DNA of 64,000 bases from Macrothele yani. Taxonomy: Eukaryota > Arthropoda > Arachnida > Araneae > Macrothelidae. The notes beneath the pieces are model-generated. The model saw only the letters and a list, made by a program, of their open reading frames with translations, ran no database searches and had not been told where the DNA came from. Shown piece by piece: positions 53,565 to 64,000 of the stretch (the first letter of the stretch is position 1; every line of letters begins with the position of its first letter). Location: positions 223,713,331 through 223,777,330 of the forward strand of contig CM077034.1 of assembly GCA_039090855.1 (NCBI GenBank). Direction: 5' to 3'. The translations under genes and the position numbers were made by a program.

Positions 53565-55424
53565 GAAACAGTAGGCCGCCCCGGTGGCGCAGTGGTCTAA
53601 GCGGTGGCCTCTGATCATTCGTCCGAACGGGTTCCGGGTTCGAATCCCGGTGAGGCATGGATGTCGTGTTTGTCTTACGGCACTGACTCTCTCCCTTCCC
53701 TGGAACCAGTGACCCTAAATTAGGGACGGGCGACTGCTTATAGCCCATTGAGTTGCTCACGGTGGTCGTTAAACCTCCAATCAATCAATGGATGTTGTGT
53801 TTGTCTTATGGCACTGGCTCTCTCTCTTCCCTGGAACCAGTGACCCTAAATTAGGGACGGGCGACTGCTTATAGCCCATTGCGTTGCTCACGGTGGTCGT
53901 TAAACCTCCAATCACCGCCCCGGTGGCGCAGTGGTCTAAGGTGCTGGCCTCTAATCATTCGTTCGTAAGGGGTCCGGGTTCGAAACTCGGTCAGGCATGG
54001 ATGTTGTGTTTGTCTTACGGCACTGGCTCTCTCCCTTCCCTGGAACCAGTGACCCTAAATTAGGGACGGGCGACTGCGTATAGCCCATTGCGTTGCTCAC
54101 GGTGGTCGTTAAACCTCCAATCACCGCCCCGGTGGCGCAGTGGTCTAAGCGGTGGCCTCTGATCATTCGTCCGTAAGGGGTCCGGGTTTGAATCTCGGTC
54201 AGGCATGGATGTTGTGTTTGTCTTACGGCACTGGGTCTCTCCCTTCCCTGGAACCAGTGACCCTAAATTAGGGACGGGCGACTGCTTATAGCCCATTGAG
54301 TTGCTCACGGTGGTCGTTAAACCTCCAATCAATCAATGGATGTTGTGTTTGTCTTACGGCACTGGCTCTCTCTCTTCCCTGGAACCAGTGACCCTAAATT
54401 AGGGACGGGCGACTGCTTATAGCCCATTGCGTTGCTCACGGTGGTCGTTAAACCTCCAATCACCGCCCCGGTGGCGCAGTGGTCTAAGGCGCTGGCCTCT
54501 GATCATTCCCCCGTAAGGGGTCCGGGTTCGAATCCCGGTCAGGCATGGATGTTGTGTTTGTCTTACGGCACTGGCTCTCTCCCTTCCCTAGAACCAGTGA
54601 CCCTAAATTAGGGACGGGCGACTGCTTATAGCCCATTGAGTTGCTCACGGTGGTCGTTAAACCTCCAATCAATCAATGGATGTTGTGTTTGTCTTACGGC
54701 ACTGGCTCTCTCTCTTCCCTGGAACCAGTGACCCTAAATTAGGGACGGGCGACTGCTTATAGCCCATTGCGTTGCTCACGGTGGTCGTTAAACCTCCAAT
54801 CACCGCCCCGGTGGCGCAGTGGTCTAAGGTGCTGGCCTCTAATCATTCGTTCGTAAGGGGTCCGGGTTCGAAACTCGGTCAGGCATGGATGTTGTGTTTG
54901 TCTTACGGCACTGGCTCTCTCCCTTCCCTGGAACCAGTGACCCTAAATTAGGGACGGGCGACTGCTTATAGCCCATTGAGTTGCTCACGGTGGTCGTTAA
55001 ACCTCCAATCAATCAATGGATGTTGTGTTTGTCTTACGGCACTGGCTCTCTCCCTTCCCTGGAACCAGTGACCCTAAATTAGGGACGGGCTACTGCTTAT
55101 AGCCCATTGAGTTGCTCACGGTGGTCGTTGAACCTCCAATCAATGAATGGATGTTGTGTTTGTCTTACGGCACTGGCTCTCTCCCTTCCCTGGAACCAGT
55201 GACCCTAAATTAGGGACGGGCGACTGCTTATAGCCCATTGAGTTGCTCACGGTGGTCGTTAAACCTCCAATCAATCAATGGATGTTGTGTTTGTCTTATG
55301 GCACTGGCTCTCTCTCTTCCCTGGAACCAGTGACCCTAAATTAGGGACGGGCGACTGCTTATAGCCCATTGCGTTGCTCACGGTGGTCGTTAAACCTACA
55401 AAAAAAAAAAAAAAGAAACAGTAG
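53565..55424 (+). mobile_element. SINE-1 array of eleven units with one 10-bp target duplication
   Basis: Five full units (starting 53575, 53915, 54124, 54463, 54803) and six headless units (53788, 54336, 54676, 55016, 55147, 55278) lie head to tail. The headless units all begin at ATGGATGTTGTGTTTG, after an AATCAATCA linker. Only the last ends in a true A-run (55399-55414). GAAACAGTAG flanks the entire array exactly (53565-53574, 55415-55424). Shared variants show internal block duplication: units 3 and 8 both read CTCTAATCATTCGTTCG, units 1 and 4 both read AAGCGGTGGCC, and units 2 and 11 both read CTTATGGCACTGG. It lies inside the hAT element. Confidence 0.93.
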
Positions 55425-55566
55425 TGTTCCGCAAATTCAATGTATAGCGTCATTTTGAGAGGAATCATAAAAATGTTTGTTCCATGTCAAATGAAGAAAG
55501 AAGGGAGTACATTTCACAAAAAGTGAAACAATACGAAAAACAATAAATTGTTCCGTATTTTCTTCC

Positions 55567-55935
55567 AGGCCAAGGAATAATATCACTGCGGCTAGTTTTC
55601 ATCTATTTCGCTGTATTGCACAGCGTGGGAAACCACTTTATGATGGTGATATTTTGAAAGTGGATTTCTTACCCAGGTCTGGCACATTATTGAAAGATTT
55701 CCCCAACAAGTAGCAAATTGTGAATAGAATTAAGTAAATGACAGCCAGAACAAACTCTCTTAAAGATAGAATAACAAGAATGGGTGAAGATGTTACGAAT
55801 AATATTAAATCTTACTTGGACAACGCCGATAAGTTTTCAATATGTCTTGATTAAAGCACTGATGTGACGTCACAAACAAGGTTAGATATTTTTGTTAGAT
55901 TTCCTTGTGGAAATGTGATGGGGGAAAGGGGGGGA
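55567..55935 (+). pseudogene. hAT transposase fragment
   Basis: The frame reads ASFHLFRCIAQRGKPLYDGD, DITRMGEDV-type codons (LKDRITRMGEDVTNNIKSYL), FSICLD, a stop, then STDVTSQTRLDIFVRFPCG. The I(A)..GKP..DGE, R......M..N....L and S.A.DESTD..... .L.IFVR pattern is that of hAT transposases related to the Charlie/ZBED group. In DESTD the codons read D-stop-STD, so the catalytic Asp region is damaged. At least three stops occur. No dimerisation domain follows, so most of the gene is gone. Confidence 0.8.
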
Positions 55936-56427
55936 TTGATTGCTGAGTTTACCAACTACAATCACAGGGAAAGATATTTATGAGCAATTCCATGTCAGAT
56001 CAATCACCTTCTTGACCTCGCCATTTCTGATTTTGATGAAATTTGGTATGAAGCACACATATGACAAGGTAAGTAATTCTGCCAATTTTCAGATTTTTAT
56101 TTTGAAAATTGTTTAAGATACACACACAATAAAAATCGAAATTTTCGTAAAAAATGACAAACTCGCACACTTATAAATGGCTGTAACTGGGATTGACTTA
56201 AATAAAATAGTATTTATGACTACTGATGGTGTCCATAACCTTGAAGCCAATAGGTTATGAACTGAACATAAATGCCTTGGCTAGTAGCATAGAGCAACAA
56301 GTTTTACACTAATGTTAATAAAAAAAAAAAAAAAAAGGCAAACTAAAAAGGTGGCACACTCGACACTTAAAAAGCAGTAAAAGCAAACTGCAAGTGGCAC
56401 GCTATCCGGAAAAGGTTCACATCGTTG
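55936..56427. other. hAT 3' region, non-coding
   Basis: It contains a GATTTTGATGAAATTTGGTA stretch common to old invertebrate repeats, an A-run near 56320, and the hAT inverted repeat at the end. Confidence 0.5.
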
Positions 56428-56435
56428 CACTAGGG

Positions 56436-56889
56436 CATCTGATCAAAAACAAACGTGCCACTTGAAGCCCAAACAAAAACAAACATGTCAACAACAAAAA
56501 GTTTAATATTTTGATTTTAAAACATTTTTGCTCCGAATCAGACCCGTAGACGCACTTGGAGCATCAAAAGGAAAGTAGCTGATAGTTGAACAGTACGAAA
56601 TTCATTGCACATAACTCAGTGAACATCTTTCCGGCCTACTGCAAATCTAGATCTGATGTACATGTTTGGTTTTGCTTGCACGCTCCTCACATCTTCAGAT
56701 ACTCAATAAGTGATTGGCGACACTGAGGAGCCATATGGTGCTCATGGATACAGAAAGACCAGCACAGTGACCACATCTTCAGACTCACTGGGGGTAGATC
56801 CACAGACCCAAGCCATTCTCATGAGGTATCCACTGTTCTTTGTTATTATTTTTTTCATTTTTAAATACATTTCTATGTTTTTAAATATA
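56436..56889. other. No gene seen
   Basis: AT-rich DNA between the hAT element and Tc1-I. The 77-codon frame at 56710 has no recognisable feature. Confidence 0.5.
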
Positions 56890-56891
56890 TA

Positions 56892-58423
56892 CACTGCTGG
56901 AAAATTGCTAAGGATGGATCATAAACGGCTATATAGCGCATAAAAAAGTAAGTGTGGTTGGATGCCAAGTGAAATAAAATAATGTCAGAATGCCAGGACA
57001 TTACAAGAAAGACAATTTATTGTGCTCTGAAATCCAGAAGGCTTTGGAACGTGTTCAAGGGACAAACAGGCCATTTTGTGCACAATACGTAAACGTGAAA
57101 AAATGCAATTACCGTCCGCAGGCGTTCCGGGGTAAGATGTCAATACGGGATATGGCCACCATGGAGGGCGATGCAAGATTCCACACGTCGTGTCATGCTT
57201 TGCACAACATTATCAAGCAGCTGTTGGGGTAATTTATCCCATTCCTCTGTCAGTGCACGGATGAGGGTGTCCTTGTTTATTGGAGGGCATTGGCGACCAG
57301 CAAGACTCCTCCCCAAAGCATCCCACACATTTTCAATGGGATTCAGATCTGGAGAACGTGCTGGCCACACGAGGCGTTGAATATCCTCGCTCTCAAGACA
57401 CTCCTGGACAGCGACTGTTCGATGACATGTTGCGTTGTCGTCCATGAAAATTAATCTATCACCGACAGCACCACGGAACATACGAACATGAGGTAGCAGA
57501 ACATCATTAATGTATCGTTGGCCAGTCATAGTCCCAGTTGGAAGCACATAGAGGGACGTACGGCCATTGATCATGATGCCAGCCCATACCATGACACTAT
57601 ATGTCGGATATCGGTCCCTTTCCTGTATGTTTGCTGGACAATATGCAGTACCACTCTCACGCCAGATCAGTTGTCGTCGACAATCAGACGATAGACTGTA
57701 TCTACTCTCATCTGAGAAGAGGACAGCAGACCAGTCGTTATCAGTCCAATTGCGATGTTGATGGCACCATTGCAAGCGGGCGGTACGGTGACGTCTAGAC
57801 AATGGGATGCACACAACAGGACGGCGGGCGTATAGTCCTCCTTCATGCAAACGTCTGGCGACAGTTTTTCGGGAGATCCGCTTGCCAGTAGCAGCCATAA
57901 ACTGATTTGCTACCTCACTAGCTGTGCTGCGCCGGTGTCTTTTTGTTGATAGCACTATGTACCGATCTTCTGCAGGTGTCGTACTGCGAACACGACCTCC
58001 CCTGTGACGTTTGCTACACTCTCCATTTGTTTGAAACGATTTCCAAAGCCTTGAAACAACACTGTGGCTGACGTCGAACTCCCTGGCAACATCTGTTATT
58101 TTTCGCCCTTCTTCAATCTTGCCAATAATACGGGCACGCGTAAAATCATCTAGGTGATGTTGGGAGACATACTGAAAATTGCAAGTTCGTCAACAGCCCT
58201 TTCAACTTTGCGTTTAAACAACAACGGTCAATACGCGTCAAATCCTTTATATCTCTTATCAGCGCTATGACGTCACGAACAAGTTCGGCAATCCAAAATT
58301 TGCATATGCACAACACGTCTTACTGTATCCCGCACTTATGCAAATTTCCACATTTTCCTGCCTTCCATTTTATGTTTGCTATCGTTGCTATTGTCATCCG
58401 TCCTTAGCAATTGTCCGGCAATG
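56892..58423 (-). mobile_element. Tc1-I, nearly complete transposon
   Basis: The left end CACTGCTGGAAAATTGCTAA (56892, after TA) pairs with the complement of the right end (CATTGCCGGACAATTGCTAA, finishing at 58423). The right flank reads CA instead of TA, a single change. The length is 1532 bp. Confidence 0.88.
57140..58170 (-). pseudogene. Tc1-like transposase (Tc1-I), one early frameshift, otherwise intact
   Basis: It starts MSPNIT at 58170. One base later the frame shifts to LDDFTRARIIGKIEEGRKIT, helix-turn-helix DVAREFDVSHSVVSRLWKSF, then GGRVRSTTPAEDRYIVLSTK. From there the frame is open to GGHIPY at 57140. The catalytic motifs are FSDESRYS, FMDDNATCH and SPDLNPIENVWDAL, all three acidic residues present. 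Apart from the frameshift in codon 7 or so, no lesion is visible, making this the best preserved transposase here. A downstream GTG or a sequencing error could even leave it functional. I keep it as a pseudogene. Confidence 0.9.
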
Positions 58424-58532
58424 CATTTCATGAATAATTGGAAACCCACTTTAATATGGCAGAAATATTTTTATCGCTTCCCAATATTTTGGAATTTCTT
58501 TTATTTTCTCCACGGTAGTTTTATTAGGGTAA

Positions 58533-58939
58533 TACGTAAGCACTGGAAGGATGCATTGATCAAACACTTTTCTTTTAAGACATAATGGCATATTGCTCTT
58601 GAAAATTATGCTGTTTCTTCCAAAAGCTCTCCAGAGAAGTTTTATACGCTGATTAATCAATCGATAAATCTTCATTTCTTGTAAAAGCATTGTACATCAC
58701 TTTTGTCTTCTGAAAGTTCATTTTTAATCCCACTTCTTTACTCTTGTCAGCAAGTTCTTGGATCATACTCTGCAGCTCTGAAGGGGTAGTTGCAAAGATG
58801 ATTACGTCATCAGCAAAACGAAGGTGAGTTAGATAATCTCCATTTATCTTTATCCCTTTGTTTTCCCAGTTCAGTGATTGAAAGACATTTTCCAATGTGG
58901 CATTAAAGAGCTTGGGGGATATAGTGTCACCTTGTCTCA
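58533..58939 (-). pseudogene. RTE-type LINE internal fragment
   Basis: It matches the intact LINE from GVRQGDTIS-adjacent codons (RQGDTISPKLFNATLENVFQ, HLRFADDVIIF) to VFDQCILPVLTY. Both ends are missing, including the 3' tail. About 80 bases that should lie near 58657 (encoding YVYLGQQISSEGH) are deleted between short ATCAAT repeats. Confidence 0.92.
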
Positions 58940-59426
58940 TAGGAGCGGGATCCATTGCACCGCCCTTATGCATCATAACTTATGTAAAAATGCTTCGATT
59001 GTGACAAAACTTTATCATGTTGTTCCGGAGGTATACTAAACTGGTTCTGTTGTTGAAATCATCAAAATGGGGTCAAAGGTCAGGGCGCAGGAGCAAAATT
59101 TATTCCACAGACATTATCCTCATAACTTGAGTAATGATTTTTTGGAAGTTGGAAAGAGTATCATCATAATCAATGCATTGCATGATCATGATTTTACTAA
59201 CTTGTTTATGTTAGGTCTTCTGGTTTCCAATTAAATTTATGTGTTGGGAGTGTGGTAAAAACTGTTGGATAATAGTTTTACCACACTTTCAACATATAAA
59301 CGCACAGGAAAACTTGCATTTGGTGATTGTATGTTATTTGTAGTTAAAATTCCGGTTTGTTCCATCCTGAAAACTAAACTATGAGCACTCATGATCCTGA
59401 TAAAGAAATCCTGTGTGTGCCAGTGG
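58940..59426. other. No gene seen; contains a hairpin
   Basis: An inverted repeat with arms of about 24 bp (59238-59260 and 59277-59300) has the perfect core GTGTGGTAAAA/TTTTACCACAC around a 15-base loop. Nothing else is recognised. Confidence 0.6.
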
Positions 59427-59465
59427 TACATACATACATACATACAATACATACACACATACATA
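59427..59465. repeat. (CATA)n microsatellite, LINE-2 tail
   Basis: CATACATACATACATACAAT and similar. On the minus strand it follows the LINE-2 3' end directly, so it is probably the tail of that element. Confidence 0.85.
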
Positions 59466-62400
59466 TCACTAAGCTGTTCTCTGAGATTCAAAGGTTAGCT
59501 CCACAAAGAAATATAAACTAACAGATAATATTTACTTACTGTTGCCGTATCAAACTTCTCCATTTACAGCAATCTTGACATACAACTCTGGCTTCACTGA
59601 CAACCATTACATGTCGTACACAAAACCTTGTATACTTCGTACTCATAATTTGTTTGTCATGCAGACACTCCTGAATCTGATCCTCCCTCTGCTTTCCTTC
59701 CTGTCACTTCGGCTAAAAGATTTTTTTAGTAAGCAACTCATCACTCATTCTTTCAATACGGCAAAACCACCGAAGCATATTAGTCTCCACCTTGCTAACA
59801 ACATTTTGCTTCACATTACACAACTCCAACACGTCTTCATTCCTAACACAATCAGAAACTCTCTTGCCACAAAACCCCCGTAAATAACGCATTTCTTCAG
59901 CACACAAACAACTCCTGTTTCTTCTGCAGTACACAGGTTTCACTGCCATACATAAGAGTAGGAACAATTACTGTTTCATACACAGTCATGCGGGACTCTC
60001 TAGAGAACATTCCTGTGAAAACCTCCCAGAACAGCCATGACTTTCAATGAAGAATTCACTCGCCTACTGATTTCACCATCCAGTTTGTTCTCTCTGTCAA
60101 ACATGCTTCCTAAATACAGAAACTCATTCACCTGGTCAATCACTGTGCCATTTAGACTTATATTACATTCAGTACTACCAGTTCCTCTCTCAAAATCCAT
60201 AACTTTGGTTTTTCTCTTATATATACTGTTTGAATTTCATGCAAACTTTGTACATCCGAGACAACATACTCTGCAACTCACTTTTGCTCTCTGCCAACAG
60301 GACAGTGTCTTCGGCATACAGCAATCTGCACACACGGATATCACCAAGACATAAAACCAATATTATCTATTTTGGCATCATGCATACATGCACCCATAAA
60401 TATGTTAAACAGCCATGGTGAAATTAAACAACCTTGCCTGACTCCTGCACCAATATAAAACCATTTTGATAAAACACTATTCACTCGTACACAGGCTCTA
60501 CTACCAGCATACATGGCTTTTACACTATTAAGTAGATTCCCAGTAACACCTTATTCATTCAATACCTTCCACAAAAGTGTCCTATTTACTCCATTGTAAG
60601 CTTTCTCTGAATCTATGAAGGCAGCAAAAACTTTCTTACCAACAGCCAGATACTTTTCAGTCATCATGCGGAATGCGAAAATTTGGTTCGTGCAGCCTTT
60701 ACCAGGCATAAAACCACTCTGAGCATCCTACACTTCCTCTGATGTACGACCCCATACTTTTTCAATAATGACCTTACTAAACACTTTCCCTGGCACACTT
60801 AATAGGCTAATACCACGATAGTTCTTGCAGTCAGTCTGATTACCTTTCCCCTTATACAAGGGAACAATGACAGCATCCTTCCAATCCCAAGGGACCATTC
60901 CTAACTCCCAGCACAATTGGAAAATTTCAGTTAACCAATCAATTACAGTCACCACCATATTTTAACATCTCGTCAGTTATGCCATCAACTCCCGGAGCCT
61001 TACCATATCTGAAGCGATTTAAGAGCTTTACACACTTCCCCTCTTGAGATCCCTCCTGTGCTTTCATCCCTCATTGTGACATCATCTGCATCTGTCTCAG
61101 AATCATCTTTGCTTTCCTGATCTAATAACTCACAGAAATATTCACCCCATCTTTCACTTAACTATTGGGCACCCATATCATTTCCCCAATCTCATTCTTC
61201 ATATAACTTACAACTTTGTTTCCCCTATTTTTCCTGAGTCTCATGTACTTCCAGAAAGACTTCCTATCTTTTCAAAAAGCCAATTCATGCCTTTCCAACT
61301 TCTCCTTACTATCTTTTGTCTTACTCTGGCAAACCAGCTTAGCAGCTTCACGCTTCTTACAGCGATATTCATCGACAGAGACTCTACCTTGCAACATCCC
61401 CAAATAGACTTCCTTCTTTCTCTTTACCGCCTCTTCATTCTCACTATTCCACCAAGCATCACCTCTATTGTTACCCACTATTGTGGTGCCATAGACCTCT
61501 TTAGCAGCAGTGACAACACAGTTCTTAAAACATTCCCACTTCTTTTCTACATCCCTCTCACAAGATTTCAGATCCTTCAGTCGTTCTCTGAGTAAGTCAG
61601 AGTACCGCTGATGATCTTCAAGGAGCCTATCAACCTTTATTCTTTCTATCCTGGGTCTCTTCCTATTCCTCCAACCAACATTAAGTTTCACTCGTGACAC
61701 TACCAAGTAATGATCAGAACCAACATCCGCACCTCTCATCACACGGGTGTCAACAACTAAGTGTTTCAAACGCTGATCGTAGACAACAAAATCTATCACA
61801 CTCTTTTGACCAAGAGTACGATTTTCCCAAGTATATGTGTGTATATACTTGTGGTTGAAAAATGTATTAGATACACACAAACCATTCTCAATGCAGAGTT
61901 CAATTAATCTTTCACCATTATCATTCACACAAGGATCATTAAACTTACCCAGAACATTGTCAGAAATTGCATTCTGCATGCCTACTCTAGCATTGAAATC
62001 CCCTGCTATTATAACTTTCTTTTTAGCACCAAACTGGCTCAAAACAGCTTTTAGCTCATTCCAGAAATCTTCCTTCCTATCCGAGGGTTCCAAGTCACAA
62101 GAAGCATACACTACAACAATTATTATTCTCTGGTCTCACTTTGAAATGAATCCAAAGAATTCTCTCACTTATGCAACTATAGTGAATCAAGTTGTTCTTC
62201 ATCTTTTCACTTAAAATCAAACCTACACCAGCCTGTCCTCTCACATTATCCAATACTCCAGACCACACACTCACCGTGCCATTCACTTCTTCTTCCCCAA
62301 TTTCCTTCATTTTGGTTTCACTTACACACAGCACATCTAGTCTATACTTATTCAACTCCTCAATCACCTTGTTCATGTTGCCATTTATACCTCTAGTATT

Positions 62401-62530
62401 CCATACACCAATCTTACACTCACTCAGCCATGATCTTCTGATTCGCCCTTTTCCAGTTCCAGGTTGATACCATGGTGGACTATCCTTCTCAAGTGTGGTA
62501 GGTCCACCATATCCCACACATCAGTCCCTT
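59466..62530 (-). pseudogene. LINE-2, near full-length but decayed RTE-type element
   Basis: The endonuclease starts near 62517 with IGVWNTRGINGNMNKVIEEL, LDVLCVSETKMKE and GVGLILSEKM. After a frameshift it continues VIIAGDFNARVG, TYTWENRTLGQKSVIDFVVY and GSDHYLVVSRVKLN, so the endonuclease motifs are present. The RT part is fragmented: VIVPLYKGKGNQTDCKNYRG, SGFMPGKGCTNQIFAFRMM and AGVRQGCLISPWLFNIF can be read. The YADD region is not legible with confidence. The C-terminus MLRWFCRIERMSDELLTKK is at about 59720. The 3' end matches 23386-23566. It is a different family from the LINE at 49126. Confidence 0.9.
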
Positions 62531-63545
62531 TTTGCATTTCTTTTTGTCTTTTTAATCAGGTAAGTAGGAAATACAATTACCATAATTTTCGGACTAAGAG
62601 CTGCAGGTGAGAAATTTTGCAATCTTGGAAGCAAAAGTTGCCGTAAGGGCCGCACCTGTGAAGTCGTGGTGCTGCTCAGAAAGCTAAATTATCTTCCTTA
62701 TTTTCATGAATTAACTCACGCCCAACGTGATTATATGTATACTTTAAAGGCTAATTCTGCAACTCAGTGTCGATCTGCTTTATACACTTATTTTTTCATA
62801 CTGGCAAACATTTTTATTTATACATTTTTTATTAATCATGCTAATGATGTTATTTGTTTGCCTTTATTAAATGCTCAGAACCATTTATGTAATCAATATA
62901 AATCACAGTTAATCTGAAGACTCTCGTTAGAATATCACATGGCTCGTAAAACCGCACAATTGTCTAAATTCCATTCAATGTGGATGTCTGCTACAGGATG
63001 GTTCTCTGTTCACCGCAATAGAATCCGTCTTAGAAGTAATTAACTTATAAATTATCGCTTGTAATGCTTAATGGTTTCTTTAATAATATGTTCCTTCTAT
63101 GTTATGCTTTTTTTCTCATGTAGAGACGTTTCCTTTTACCAGCTGCCTTGCACGTGTTCGCTGATCTGCCGCCAACACTTTCGAAACGGCGGTGCGCTTT
63201 CTCTCTTTCAAGTGGTTTGACCTGCTTTCATTTACTGCGCACTGAGCCGTTACCGCTGGGCGCGCTATCCACAGAAGCCTCGGACATCACGCTACTCTTC
63301 TGCGTGCTTATGTCCCCATTCCACCCCCCACTCCCCCATGCAAAGGGCCTTTGAGTCAGGCATTCCTGTTCTCCCCCACTTTCCCTCCTAAACCAACATC
63401 AGGATAGCGGAGTTATCGTTTAAATAGACGTGTCTAACGTATGAGTAGAAAGCGGGGGCGGCGGAAAGTGAAATTCGTTGACCGGGCCAGAAATTTCGAA
63501 TTGTGGTGCGCCCTGTACCTTTCTGGAACAAACAGAAGAAAGACA
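62531..63545. other. No gene seen
   Basis: It may include the LINE-2 5' region at first. Two short frames (62666, 63148) have no recognisable feature. GC content rises around 63170-63500. Confidence 0.5.
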
Positions 63546-63630
63546 ATGCAGGGTTTCCACTCAGTTAGTGAAATCAAATTCCCTGACTTTTCCAGGTTTT
63601 CCAGGTGGTTTTGAGTAAAATTCCAGGTGT
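63546..63630. repeat. Possible end of a dispersed repeat
   Basis: CAGGGTTTCCACTCAG followed by CCCTGACTTTTCCAGGTTTT and a further TTTCCAGGT resembles the terminal region of common invertebrate hAT-type repeats. The rest of the element would lie to the right and was not recognised. Confidence 0.4.
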
Positions 63631-64000
63631 TTGCAACGTCGTTTTGAAAATATGCTTAACAACATATAATGAGAAAAAATACTGGTTAATTAGATACTTC
63701 CCCAGATTTGCATGCAAGATATTGAAATATTGTTTTAGTTAGCTGAACAGAAACTTGTGAATAACCAATTCCATAACAGGATATTGAACTAGCTTTAACT
63801 GTTGTAATGCAGTGTTTTGACATACAAGACAGTGATAGAGGCTTTGGTTTGATAACGAAGTATCCGACATGGGGTTCTGAGACTGCAATGAAAAATGTTG
63901 AAAATATGTTTTTGCGGATTTTTCGCAAAACTGACTGAACCTTTAATCAACTCCATAAATCACTAACAGGAACGGGCCCCTTAAATTCCAAGCGAATCGG
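63631..64000. other. No gene seen
   Basis: AT-rich sequence to the window end. No supported coding region. Confidence 0.5.

Larger units (their letters stand above)
52794..56435 (+). mobile_element. hAT transposon with 8-bp target duplication
   Basis: CACTAGGG occurs at 52794-52801 and 56428-56435, the 8-bp duplication typical of hAT elements. The ends inside are CAGGGAAGGCGAACCTATTT (52802) and, by complement, CAACGATGTGAACCTTTTCC (ending 56427). They share the GAACCT core and then GGCACACC/GTGCCAC-type subterminal sequence, with several mismatches. The element contains a decayed transposase (55567-55935) and an 11-unit SINE-1 array (53575-55414). The orientation is set by the transposase fragment. 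Confidence 0.82.

Noticed and set aside
62666..62917. 83-codon ORF with hydrophobic stretch
   Set aside because: No homology recognised, AT-rich composition and no neighbouring splice or promoter signal. Too short to support.

Overview
This is animal nuclear DNA from a repeat-rich genome. The evidence is two spliced exons of one host gene with consensus splice sites, many Tc1/mariner, hAT, Penelope-like and non-LTR elements, tRNA-derived short repeats, satellites and microsatellites, and no operon-like gene order. The transposon mix (several Tc1 subfamilies, DD34D mariner, a DUF4817-like mariner relative, RTE-type LINEs) points to an invertebrate, most likely an arthropod. That is an inference and I do not name a group.

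The only host gene I recognise is on the minus strand: the last two coding exons of a steryl-sulfatase/arylsulfatase. The penultimate exon is 23585-23869 and the last is 15081-15427. They join in matching phase across an 8.16 kb intron. No other exon of it was recognised between 23870 and 64000, so the next intron upstream would be at least 40 kb.

Layout. 1-7.5 kb: GA microsatellite, SINE-1 copies, old tandem repeats, one Tc1 relic. 8-15 kb: Tc1-B, a DUF4817-like mariner relative, a mariner fragment, Penelope tails, Tc1-E, and mariner-D with perfect inverted ends. 15.1-23.9 kb: the sulfatase exons and their intron, which holds an AT-rich 200-bp satellite, a tRNA-like array (SINE-4), a SINE-1 with an 11-bp target duplication, Tc1-G, Tc1-H and a LINE-2 tail expanded into 211-bp repeats. 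23.9-32.2 kb: one Tc1 (Tc1-L) split by a second Penelope element, a 3 kb satellite and a 3 kb insertion carrying a CR1-like LINE. 33.75-38.55 kb: Tc1-F, bloated by about 31 copies of a 101-bp repeat made from its own transposase gene. 39-41 kb: a SINE-1 triplet and old repeats. 41.5-47.7 kb: a truncated RTE copy, Tc1-J between 205-bp inverted arms, and a decayed coding sequence holding a tRNA-like array (SINE-2). 47.9-52.7 kb: a Penelope element split by a SINE-1 tetramer and by a full-length RTE with an intact 986-codon ORF. 52.8-56.4 kb: a hAT element with an 8-bp target duplication, holding an 11-unit SINE-1 array. 56.9-64 kb: Tc1-I, an RTE fragment and a decayed LINE-2.

Two patterns recur. 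First, tandem arrays of tRNA-derived repeats are bounded by one target-site duplication around the whole array, at six loci in three families. Second, satellites have arisen from internal coding segments of transposons, at three loci. Both look like tandem growth inside or during transposon insertion, and they are the main points of interest. All coordinates and alignments were read by eye; no database search was possible.
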